From NCBI GenBank assembly GCA_035938875.1, contig DASZGL010000090.1, positions 1-20,513 of the forward strand: a stretch of DNA of 20,513 bases, in the 5' to 3' direction. Position 1 is the first letter of the stretch; every line of letters starts with the position of its first letter. Below are positions 7,176-15,362 of the stretch, piece by piece. The notes beneath the pieces were generated by a model, which had not been told where the DNA came from, did no database searches, and saw only the letters and a program-made list of their open reading frames with translations. The stretch is from DASZGL01 sp035938875. Its GTDB lineage: Bacteria; Chloroflexota; Dormibacteria; Aeolococcales; Aeolococcaceae. The position numbers and the translations under genes are program-made.

Positions 7176-7829
7176 ATGCACACCAAGCTCGATCTCCTTG
7201 CCGACAAGGGGTACTGCGTCCTTCGCGACCACGACGGTCCGCCGATCAATGAGCGCGAATGGCTCGACCTCGACTACATGGATTGGAAGAGCGGCGGGGA
7301 CACCAATTTCGCCCCCATCGCGTCGGCGATGGGCGAGATGGAGTGCGCTGGTTTCTGGGACCACGGCAAGCCCGACAAGGACGGCATCTGGACGAAGAAC
7401 CGCGAGATCTGTCCCACCCTGGTGCGCTGGGTGGAGAACGTCGGCGCCCGCTTCGGCCGGGTGCGGGTGATCAAGCTCAATCCCTACCCCGACGAAGCCG
7501 CGGTGATCCGCCAGCTGCATCTCGACGACAACAACCGGCTCAATCCCGACGGTGAGGGTTGGGTGGTGCGCAGCTGGCTCGAGCTCACCGACTGCCCCAA
7601 TTCGGCGATGGTGCTCCGTGAGGACAAGGACGATGCCTCGACGGAGAGCCGCATCCCCCTGCCCCGCGGCCGCCAGATCGTCATCGACACCGAGCGCCTC
7701 TGGCACGTGGTCAGCCACCTAGGCCCCGAACCCCGCTACGCACTGATCACCTCGTTCGAGAGCGGCCCTGTGCTGCGGCGGTGGATGGAGTCGCAGCTCC
7801 CCGCCCGCGAGGGGGCCGCCGCTCGCTGA
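7176..7829 (+). CDS. Uncharacterised protein, possible Fe(II)/2-oxoglutarate dioxygenase-like fold
   Basis: A 217-residue soluble protein with no signal or membrane segment; probably cytoplasmic. The C-terminal half has features of a double-stranded beta-helix hydroxylase: RVIKLNPYPD (97-106), an HxD pair at His115/Asp117 (QLHLDD), a later WHVVSH (176-181) with His177 or His181 as third metal ligand, and Arg187 that could hold a 2-oxoglutarate carboxylate. The order HxD...H...R is what aspartyl/asparaginyl beta-hydroxylase-like enzymes show, but the assignment is inference and no substrate can be given. The frame is open upstream to 6588, antisense to hisN. ATG 7176 is chosen because a TAGACT box lies 8 nt upstream and hisN begins at 7151. 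Confidence 0.7.
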   Translation: MHTKLDLLADKGYCVLRDHDGPPINEREWLDLDYMDWKSGGDTNFAPIASAMGEMECAGFWDHGKPDKDGIWTKNREICPTLVRWVENVGARFGRVRVIKLNPYPDEAAVIRQLHLDDNNRLNPDGEGWVVRSWLELTDCPNSAMVLREDKDDASTESRIPLPRGRQIVIDTERLWHVVSHLGPEPRYALITSFESGPVLRRWMESQLPAREGAAAR

Positions 7830-7888
7830 GCCGTGCTCCCCTCGCCGGCGCGCAATGCCGGGGTATGTGCTCGGGTCCTATACGGCGG

Positions 7889-10558
7889 ATGCGACGTCGA
7901 ATCTGGGGAGTCTCTGCGGCAATCGCTGCGTCACTGCTTGCCGGCGCCTTGTCGTCGACCCGCGGTGGTGGCGTCAGCGCGGCGAGCGCGTCACTGCCAC
8001 AGCCCGAGTCGCTGACGCTGCCCAGCCGCCAGTACGAGCCTGTGGTGCTCACCGGAGCCCAGTTCCCCGACTGGTCGATGGGGCCCGAGGTGACCTTCCG
8101 AGCACCCCAGGTGCCCACCGACTACGGCGTCGCCGACCCCCAGGGAATGCTGCCGTCGCAGCTGCGCAGCGACTGCTATCAGGCCCAGCCGACGCCTGAC
8201 GTCAACGGCTGGACCGACCCCAATCACAACGACCACAGCTGCTACCAGTCGTCGCAGCTGCCCATCCGCACGGCTCCCGGGCGAAGCGGGGTCGATCCCA
8301 ACAGCATCCGTGGCTACCGATGGACAAGTCGCGGCTTTCAGCAGATCCCCTTCCAGGTCGACACCAAGTGGATCCACTACCTGACCAACAACGCGTCGGG
8401 ATTCGCCTTCTACTCCGGCGCCGACCAGGACCTCAACTACACCTTCGATCGCGAGGGATTCCGCTACACGACCAACAAGCCCTTCGATCCGGCTGACCCA
8501 GCGATCGTCTGCAGATCGCTGCCCGACGCAGGCGTGGTCGCTGCGCCCGACCCCAACAAGGGACTCATCGACACCGACGAGCTGAGCTTCATGGCGCGCG
8601 ACGCCGGTGTCGCGGCTCCGTCGGGCGCGGTGCTGCCGCGGGGGGTCCTCGATGCCAAAGAGGTGCGCATCGTCGATCCGCTCACCCAGCAGGCGGGTTA
8701 CGTGTACCTGATGCGCTCCTCCGGCGATGCGGCGCACGGCTACGCGGTGCATCCCGCGTACACCGCGGCCAACTCACCGTACGTGCATTACCAGCGTGAC
8801 GCCAACGCCGGTCTCTTCGTCTACTCGCAGAGCTCATACTCGAACTACGGCAACGCTCGCAAGGGTCCGGTATGCAATCCCGACGGCACCCCGGCCATCG
8901 GCCAGGGGTTCAAGCGAGACGCCCTCGGTCACATCGTTCTCGACCCGGCGACGTACGTGCAGCGCCGCCCCCTCGACAACGCCACCGTCACGACACCGCG
9001 CTACCGCTTCCGCTACGACGGCCGCTGGGTGATGGACGACCTTCAGGTCTCCCCCGACGACCATGGATTCAGCAGGGCGGACTACGGGCCCAACATCGTC
9101 GATCGCTGGAAGGCGCGCGCCTTCCAGCAGTCGCCCGGCGGTGACACCCCATGCTGCGGCTACGAGGAGGAGGCGACCAACTGGGGCGGGTCGTCGGTGC
9201 TCATGGGCGAGCGCGCCGGTCCGGTGCGTGTCATCCGCACGACGTGGGGTGCCGACTCCTCGACGAACAACGTGCGCACCGAGATCTTCTACGCCGACGA
9301 GATCCGCTACCAGGACAGGCTGCGGGTTCACGTTATCCCGCCGCTCGACGGCATCTACGTGCAGCGCGACATGGCCGCGGGCCGGATCACGACGTACTAC
9401 AACCCCTACGTCCCCAACGGCGTCCCCGTCGCCGGCATCAACGAGGAGGTGTACGGCAACCTCCACGCCCACCTCGGTCCCGACGGCGTGTCGCTGAGCA
9501 GCGACGACCAGCTCGGCGCCATGCTGCGCAAGGCCAACGGCGGCAAGCCGATCGTCGCCGGCAGCCCCAACGACGCCAACTGTCCCAGCCCCTGCGTCCA
9601 CGGTGACTTCGACGTCGCCGACGTCACCTTCTCCGGGCCACCGGGGCTGCTGCAGTGGGAGGAGAGCGACGGACCCTACGGCGCGGTCGTCGAACGCTGG
9701 AACGTCACCCAGCCGACGCCCGTCGGCACCGCGGCAGGCGCTGTCGCCACCTTCCCCTACTACCGCGACGACGCCTGTTTCGACGACGGCACCGGCAACG
9801 ACCCCGGACCCAAGCTGCACCTGCGCAGCAAGGACGAGCCCACCACCTGGGGATACGACCCGATCACCCACGTCGCGATGTCGCCCGCGCCCGCCGGCGC
9901 TAATCCCGTCTTCCAGCGCCGCTGCTGGAACCATCACCTCGACGGGACGCCGTACAACATCCCGGGGACGGCGGGGTATGACGCGAGCAAGCCGGCCGAG
10001 AAGTCCGACCCGTCGCCCAACCCGAAGTTCTCCCCGCAGGGCGACATCCGCTACTACCAGGGCGACGTCGGCACCCACGGCCTGCACGTCATGTTCATCA
10101 CCGACAGCGACAACGCGCAGCTCACAGTTCCCGTCGACGAGATCGACACCGAGCAGCGGCAGGTCGTCCTCCACGGCAACGCAGGCAACGTCGGTGAGAA
10201 GTACGGGCACAGCTTCGACAAGCCGCTGGTGACCGTGGTCACACCGGCGTCGTTCCGTGCCGCGCCGGCGGCTGCGCCGGGCGGTGGTGCGAACGCGGAT
10301 GCCACGTCCGGCGTTGCGGCGGTCATGGACCAGGCGTCGCCGCCCAACGGTGCGAACGCGTTCCTCGCCCTGCCGGTGGTCGGCGTCATTCCGGTGAGCC
10401 GCACCGATCGGGTTCTCGGCTGGTCGGTGGTCGACGCCGCGGTGTCGCCGGACATCGGCGCTGGCGACCTCGCCCTGGCATCGGCCGCGGGCGGCGTCAG
10501 CGCCCTGCTGGTGATCGTCTACGCGCTGCGACGCCGCTGCATCGCGATCGTCGCCTGA
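7889..10558 (+). CDS. Large exported protein with C-terminal membrane anchor, function unknown
   Basis: An 889-residue protein that I do not recognise. It has an N-terminal export signal (MRRRIWG, then a hydrophobic Ala-rich stretch to about residue 30), a long extracytoplasmic region, and a C-terminal membrane helix (about 861-880) followed by RRR: a type I membrane topology. The outer region is rich in Tyr, Trp, Asp and Pro and contains scattered cysteines (for example DTPCCGYEEE and NCPSPC) that could form disulfides. It also has segments such as QIPFQVDTKW and DTDELSFMARDAG. Before the anchor is an Ala/Gly/Pro-rich linker near residues 790-830. The start is uncertain: ATG 7889 gives a clean signal peptide, ATG 7865 adds eight residues, and neither has a good ribosome-binding site. 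Its end overlaps the convergent NrfD gene by 40 bp. A cell-surface binding or enzymatic role is possible but unproven. Confidence 0.8.
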   Translation: MRRRIWGVSAAIAASLLAGALSSTRGGGVSAASASLPQPESLTLPSRQYEPVVLTGAQFPDWSMGPEVTFRAPQVPTDYGVADPQGMLPSQLRSDCYQAQPTPDVNGWTDPNHNDHSCYQSSQLPIRTAPGRSGVDPNSIRGYRWTSRGFQQIPFQVDTKWIHYLTNNASGFAFYSGADQDLNYTFDREGFRYTTNKPFDPADPAIVCRSLPDAGVVAAPDPNKGLIDTDELSFMARDAGVAAPSGAVLPRGVLDAKEVRIVDPLTQQAGYVYLMRSSGDAAHGYAVHPAYTAANSPYVHYQRDANAGLFVYSQSSYSNYGNARKGPVCNPDGTPAIGQGFKRDALGHIVLDPATYVQRRPLDNATVTTPRYRFRYDGRWVMDDLQVSPDDHGFSRADYGPNIVDRWKARAFQQSPGGDTPCCGYEEEATNWGGSSVLMGERAGPVRVIRTTWGADSSTNNVRTEIFYADEIRYQDRLRVHVIPPLDGIYVQRDMAAGRITTYYNPYVPNGVPVAGINEEVYGNLHAHLGPDGVSLSSDDQLGAMLRKANGGKPIVAGSPNDANCPSPCVHGDFDVADVTFSGPPGLLQWEESDGPYGAVVERWNVTQPTPVGTAAGAVATFPYYRDDACFDDGTGNDPGPKLHLRSKDEPTTWGYDPITHVAMSPAPAGANPVFQRRCWNHHLDGTPYNIPGTAGYDASKPAEKSDPSPNPKFSPQGDIRYYQGDVGTHGLHVMFITDSDNAQLTVPVDEIDTEQRQVVLHGNAGNVGEKYGHSFDKPLVTVVTPASFRAAPAAAPGGGANADATSGVAAVMDQASPPNGANAFLALPVVGVIPVSRTDRVLGWSVVDAAVSPDIGAGDLALASAAGGVSALLVIVYALRRRCIAIVA

Positions 10559-11421
10559 GGATCGCGCGCCGAGTCGAAGCCCGCGGAGAAGACGGCGAAG
10601 CGCTGGCAGAGCGCGCCGCCGAGGAGGGTCGCCGCGGCGACGGTTGCCGTCGAGCGGTGGCGTGAGAGCGCCATCAGCGCGGCGCCGGTGGCGGTGAGCA
10701 CCTCGGCGGCCAGGGTGAGCTCGGCGGTGTCGCCGTTGGCGTAGGGTCTGGCCAGATCTCCGAGTCGCGTGCGCATGCGGCGCATCGCCAGCAGCTCGGC
10801 GACCGCGGCGCCCGCAGCGAGGCGGCGTGCCGGACGTGATCGACGCATCGGCGTCACCGCCGACGCGACTGCGCCGGCGCTCATCGCCGCGCCGGCGGCG
10901 AAGGCCAACGGTAGATCGCTGCGTGCCTCGTGCCACACGGGGACAGCGGTGTCGGCGAGGAGCACGCCCGTGTACGTCGCCAGGGCGGGACCGAGCACGC
11001 CGGCAACGACGGCGCCGCTGCGCCCGGTGCGCGGCAGGATGCCGAGTACCTCGCAGCCCACCGCAGCACCGGTGGTCACCCCGCTCGCGGCCAGCAGCCA
11101 CGTCCCGACGCTCATCGGCGACGTCGGCTTGAACACCCGCAGCATGTGATGGAAGCGCTCTGGTCGCCCCAGGTCGGCAATGAGCAACGGCGGGCTGGCG
11201 CTGATCGCCGCCAGTGCGACGCGCAGCGACCGCCTGGCGAGCACCTGGTTGCCGCGCACTCGCGCACCGAGCGACAGCGCTGCCGATGCGCCGCTCAACC
11301 CACTGGCGAAGAGATACAGCGGCACCTCCCGCCGCCACACCGGCTGCTTGAGGATGGGCCGTCCGTGATACGACACGGGCGCGGCGTCGGGGACCATGCG
11401 CACCTCGCCGCGTGGCGTCAC
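10519..11421 (-). CDS. nrfD: NrfD/PsrC-type membrane anchor subunit of formate dehydrogenase
   Basis: Integral membrane subunit that takes electrons from the iron-sulfur subunit and delivers them to quinone. The 300-residue product has about eight hydrophobic segments (roughly 32-52, 66-84, 103-125, 137-162, 169-192, 200-213, 233-253, 258-278). It carries typical NrfD stretches such as IADLGRPERFHHMLRVFKPTSPMSVGTW (80-107) and ATYTGVLLADTAVPVWHEAR (148-167). The GTG start at 11421 overlaps the stop of the iron-sulfur subunit gene (GTGA) and has GGAGG about 6 nt upstream; an ATG at residue 9 is the alternative. It is the last gene of the operon. It replaces the cytochrome b gamma subunit of E. 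coli formate dehydrogenase N/O, and no haem-binding pattern was looked for beyond this resemblance. Its 3' end overlaps the convergent large exported protein. Confidence 0.88.
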   Translation of the reverse strand: MTPRGEVRMVPDAAPVSYHGRPILKQPVWRREVPLYLFASGLSGASAALSLGARVRGNQVLARRSLRVALAAISASPPLLIADLGRPERFHHMLRVFKPTSPMSVGTWLLAASGVTTGAAVGCEVLGILPRTGRSGAVVAGVLGPALATYTGVLLADTAVPVWHEARSDLPLAFAAGAAMSAGAVASAVTPMRRSRPARRLAAGAAVAELLAMRRMRTRLGDLARPYANGDTAELTLAAEVLTATGAALMALSRHRSTATVAAATLLGGALCQRFAVFSAGFDSARDPQATIAMQRRRSA

Positions 11422-12227
11422 CGGCGTCCTCCGGCGAACGCCGCTGCAACGCCCGCGACCAGCGCTCCCGCAGCCAGCGCCGCCGCCTTCCACATGGCGC
11501 CGAGGTCGCGAGTCGTCGCTGCGGGATCCGGTGGCAGGCCGTACACCTCGGGCTCGTCGAGGAGCAGGAAGAATGCGCCGGCGCCACCGATGCCGTCGTC
11601 CTCGTCGGCGCCGTACAGCCGCGCCTCGCTGACGCCACGTCCGTGCAGCTGCTCCACGCGCTCCGCCGCGTGGCGGCGCAGCTCGTCGAGCGGTCCGAAC
11701 TGGATCGACCGCGTCGGACACGCGGTGGCGCATGCGGGCTGCGCATCGGCGCGAAGCCGGTCGTAGCACATGGTGCACTTCGCGGCGGTGCCGGTGTCGA
11801 GGCGCCGGTCGATGACGCCGAAGGGACACGCGCTGACGCAGTAGCCGCAGCCGTTGCAGATGTCCTGCTGCACCACCACGGTGCCGAACTCGGTGCGGAA
11901 AAGCGCGCCGGTGGGGCAAACGTCGAGGCAGGCCGCATTGCTGCAGTGCTTGCAGACGTCGGAGCTCATCAGCCAGCGCATGCCATGGGTGCCGTCTGCA
12001 CCGGCCGTGGTCGGGTCGCGCCGCTGCTCGATGAAGGCGACGTGGCGCCAGGTCGTGGCGCCCAGCGCGGCGGTGTTGTCATACGAGGTGGCGGTGAACT
12101 CCATGTCTGTGGCGGGGAGCTCGTTCCACTCCTTGCAGGCGACCTCGCATGCCTTGCAGCCGATGCACAGGGTGGTGTCGGTGAAGAAGCCGACTCGCGA
12201 GGGCGCGCGGCTTTCGATAGCGCTCAT
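11418..12227 (-). CDS. Formate dehydrogenase iron-sulfur (beta) subunit, four [4Fe-4S] clusters
   Basis: Electron-transfer subunit between the molybdenum/tungsten catalytic subunit and the membrane anchor, 269 residues. Sixteen cysteines form four cluster motifs: Cys21-24-27-31, Cys92-95-100-104, Cys124-127-130-134 and Cys151-154-166-170. The N-terminal FTDTTLCIGCKACEVACKEWN is typical of FdnH/FdoH-type subunits. A hydrophobic C-terminal helix (about 245-265) probably anchors it to the membrane, as in formate dehydrogenase beta subunits. No export signal is present. The ATG at 12227 overlaps the stop of the catalytic subunit (ATGA), with AGGGG about 8 nt upstream. Its own stop overlaps the NrfD start, so the three subunits are translationally coupled. 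Confidence 0.94.
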   Translation of the reverse strand: MSAIESRAPSRVGFFTDTTLCIGCKACEVACKEWNELPATDMEFTATSYDNTAALGATTWRHVAFIEQRRDPTTAGADGTHGMRWLMSSDVCKHCSNAACLDVCPTGALFRTEFGTVVVQQDICNGCGYCVSACPFGVIDRRLDTGTAAKCTMCYDRLRADAQPACATACPTRSIQFGPLDELRRHAAERVEQLHGRGVSEARLYGADEDDGIGGAGAFFLLLDEPEVYGLPPDPAATTRDLGAMWKAAALAAGALVAGVAAAFAGGRR

Positions 12228-15200
12228 CGCCGCATCCCCTGCGAGCGCCGGTGCTCGTCGACCATCGCTGTCAACGCCGTGCCTCGAGGCCGCCGCCCCG
12301 GGCGAATGTCGCAGGTCGCCGTCTTCGACTCCTGGATGTGCACGTTGGGATCGAGGACGACGCCGACGAGGTCGTTGGCGGCGTCCCCGGTGCTCACCCC
12401 GCGACCACCCCAGTGATAGGGGAGCCCGACCTGGTGCATGATGCGTCCCTGGACTCGCAGCGGCGGGATGCGGTCGGTCACCAGGACACGGGCTTCGATC
12501 GCCGAGCGCGCGGTGACGATCGTCGCCCAACCGCCGTTGTGCAGACCGCGTTCCGCCGCGAGCGCCGGTGACACCTCGCAGAACATCTCCGGCTGCAGCT
12601 CGGACAGCCGGCGCAGGAACCGCGACATGCCGCCGGCGGTGTGGTGCTCGGTGAGCCGGTACGTCGTGACGACATAGGGAAAAGCGCCACCGTCAGGCTC
12701 GTCGGGAGCCTGGTTGGGCTCGTTGTGGCGCCGCCGGAACGTCTGCCGGGCGGGGCTCGACTGCCGCGGATACAGCGCGTTCGCGAAGGGCGACTCGTCG
12801 GCTTCGTAGTGCACCGGAAGCGGCCCGTCGACGAGTCCCGAGGCGACGAACAGCTGCGCCCGGCCGTCGCCCTGCATGACGAAGGGCTCGGCGCCCCCGA
12901 TCGCCTCCGGCCCGCGCGCACCCGCCGGCGCGACGTAGTCCGGCAGTTTGCCGCGGGCGAAGTCGGGGACGTCGTGCCCGGTCCACGTGCCCGTCGTCGC
13001 GTCCCACCACACGTACGCCTTGCGCTGTGACCATGGCTGTCCCTGTGGATCCGCGGAGGCACGGTTGTAAAGCATGCGCCGGTTGGCGGGCCATGCCCAA
13101 CCCCACTCCGGCGCCACCCAGCTCTGCGACGACCCGGGTGTGCGCCGCGCGGTCTGGTTGACGCCGCCGGCGAAACAGCCGCAGTAGATCCAACAACCGC
13201 ATGCCGTGCTGCCGTCGTCGCGCAGCTCGTCGAACGACGACAGCTGCGCGCCAGCGGCATCCCATCCCGACACCTCACGCAGCACCGCCTCGGCATCGGG
13301 CTCCCGGCGTGGGCCGGATTCCGGGTGGTCCCAGCGCAGGTCGAGCACCGCACGATCACGCGGTAACGATGAGTCGCGCAGCTTCTCGCGAATGATGCGA
13401 CCCAGGTGGTGATAGAACCACAGCTCGCTACGACAGTCACCGACCGGCTCGGTCGCCTTGTGCCGCCACTGCAGCAGCCGTTGGGTGTTGGTGAAGGAGC
13501 CGTCCTTCTCGGTGTGCGCCGCCGCCGGCAGGAAGAACACCTCGGTGGCGATGTCCTCGGTGCGCAGCTCACCAGTCTCGATCTCAGGCGAGTCCTTCCA
13601 GAACGTCGCCGTCTCGATCATCGCCAGGTCGCGGACCACCAGCCAGTCGAGGTTGGCCATGGCCAGGCGGTGCATGCGACCGTTGGCCGATCCCACCGCG
13701 GGGTTCTCGCCGACGACGAGGAATCCCTTGACCTCACCGTCGAGCATCCCCATGGTGGTCGCGTAGGTCGAATGGTCGTCGTCGATGCGCGGCAGGTGAC
13801 CGAAGCAGAAATCGTTGTCCGCCGTGGCCGCATCACCCCACCAGGCGCGCAGCAGGCTGACGACGTAGCTGCGCATGTTGCCCCACTGTCCGGTCGGCGT
13901 GGCGTTATTGGTGATGTAGGAGTCGAGATCGGCGTCCGCGCCGGCGCGCGGCATGGGGAGATACCCGGGCAGCAGGTTGAACAGCGTCGGGATGTCGGTC
14001 GATCCCTGGATGCTGGCGTGACCGCGCAACGCCATGATGCCGCCGCCGGGACGGCCGATGTTGCCGAGCAGCTGCTGGATGATCGCTGCGGTGCGGATGT
14101 ACTGCACCCCGGTGCTGTGCTGCGTCCAGCCGACGGCATAGCAGAACGCCGAGGTGCGCTCGCGGCCCGAGTTGTCACACAGTGCATCGGCAACCCGCAA
14201 GAAGAGTGCGCGAGGCACACCGCAGGCGTCCTCGACGACCTCCGGCGTGTAGCGCGCGAAGTGCCGGCGCAGCACCTGGAGGACGCAGCGCGGGTGCTGC
14301 AACGACGGATCCAGCACCAGGCGACCATCACCGTCGCGGTCGAGCCGCCAGCTCGACTGGTCGTACGTTCGCGCTTCCTCGTCCCATCCGCTGAACAGCC
14401 CGTCGAGATCCTCGGTGTCGCGGAAGTCCTCGCTGACCATCGCCGCGGCGTTGGTATAGGCGACGACGTAGTCCTGGAAGTAGCGCTCCGTCTCGAGGAT
14501 GTGGCGCACGATGCCGCCGAGAAAGACGATGTCGGTGCCGGCGCGGATCGGCACGTGGATGTCGGCGACCGCGCTGGTGCGGGTGAATCGTGGATCCACG
14601 TGGATGACCACGGCGCCCCGCTCCTTTGCCTCCATCACCCACTGGAACCCTACCGGGTGGCACTCGGCCATGTTGGATCCCTGGATGACGATGCAATCGG
14701 CGTTCTGCAGGTCCTGCTGAAAGGTGGTGGCTCCGCCTCTACCGAAGCTCGTCCCCAGACCGGGGACCGTTGCGCTGTGTCATATGCGCGCCTGGTTCTC
14801 GACCTGCACCACCCCCAATGCGGTCATGAGCTTCTTGATGAGGTAGTTCTCCTCGTTGTCGAGGGTGGCGCCACCGAGGCTGGCGATGCCCAACGTGCGT
14901 CGCAGCGGAACCCGCTGCCCGTCGACGGCGCGGTCCTCATGCCACGTCGCTGCTCGGGTGGCGATGACGCGATTGGCGATCATCTCCATCGCCGTCTCTA
15001 GGGAAAGCCCCTCCCACTGCGTCGCGTGCGGGCGCCGGTAGCGCACGCGGTGCTCGCGCTGCGGTCCGGTGACCAGCTCGCGGCTCGCCGACCCCTTGGG
15101 ACACAGCCTGCCGCGTGAGATCGGGCTGTCGGGATCGCCCTCGATCTGCACCACGCGCTCGTCCTTGACGTAGACGCGCTGCCCGCAACCGACCGCGCAG

Positions 15201-15358
15201 TAGGGACACACCGAGCGCACCACGCGATCGGCCGTGGTCGTGCGCGGCTGCAGCGCATCGGTGGCCGTCGAACGCACCGCGTCGCCCATACCGAGGCGGT
15301 CGTCGCCCAGCAGCTGCCGGATCAGCGGCCAGCGTGTCAGCGTCGGGCGGCGACTCAC
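12224..15358 (-). CDS. fdh: Selenocysteine-containing formate dehydrogenase catalytic subunit
   Basis: Molybdopterin oxidoreductase that oxidises formate to CO2; 1044 residues if TGA 14780-14782 is read as Sec193. An N-terminal [4Fe-4S] motif (Cys51, 54, 58, 86; SVCPYCAVGCGQ) is followed by GRLCPKGSASRELV. Sec193-His194 sit in ARI-U-HSATVPGLGTSFGRG, the classical active site, and Arg445 (RGHASIQGSTD) fits the conserved active-site arginine. The C-terminal dinucleotide-binding domain includes GLPYHWGGRG. About 36 codons between the TGA and the next ATG are open and conserved in type, so this is recoding, not a nonsense mutation. No twin-arginine signal is seen, so the subunit probably faces the cytoplasm. 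The start is GTG 15358, 4 nt after the MerR stop, with a poor ribosome-binding site, which suggests coupling. It depends on selA/B/C/D genes elsewhere. Confidence 0.93.
14751..14779 (-). promoter_or_regulatory. Bacterial SECIS element
   Basis: Reading the minus strand after the TGA, 18 nt separate it from a loop GGTCT (14761 to 14757), closed by a perfect 6-bp stem GTCCCC (14767-14762) / GGGGAC (14756-14751). The GGUCU loop and its 18-nt distance from the UGA agree with the E. coli fdhF SECIS as I recall it. This is the signal that SelB binds to insert selenocysteine. Confidence 0.88.
14780..14782 (-). other. In-frame TGA recoded as selenocysteine (Sec193)
   Basis: The codon sits between ...VENQARI and HSATVPGLGTSF..., exactly where formate dehydrogenases of this family have Sec or Cys. 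The reading frame is open on both sides, and a SECIS hairpin follows. Gene finders would end a 214-residue protein here and start an 815-residue one at the ATG at 14671. Confidence 0.93.
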
Positions 15359-15362
15359 CCGC

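Noticed and set aside
8834..11938. A 1034-codon open frame on the minus strand
   Set aside because: It runs antisense to the large exported protein and out of frame through the NrfD and iron-sulfur subunit genes; the translation is Arg/Ala/Val-rich with no domain. Long shadow frames are expected at this GC content.
14780..14782. Formate dehydrogenase as a pseudogene broken by a nonsense codon
   Set aside because: The TGA is at the known Sec position, a SECIS hairpin follows, the frame is intact on both sides and all cluster and active-site residues are kept.
13406..15001. A 531-codon open frame on the plus strand
   Set aside because: Entirely antisense to the formate dehydrogenase catalytic gene and without recognisable motifs.
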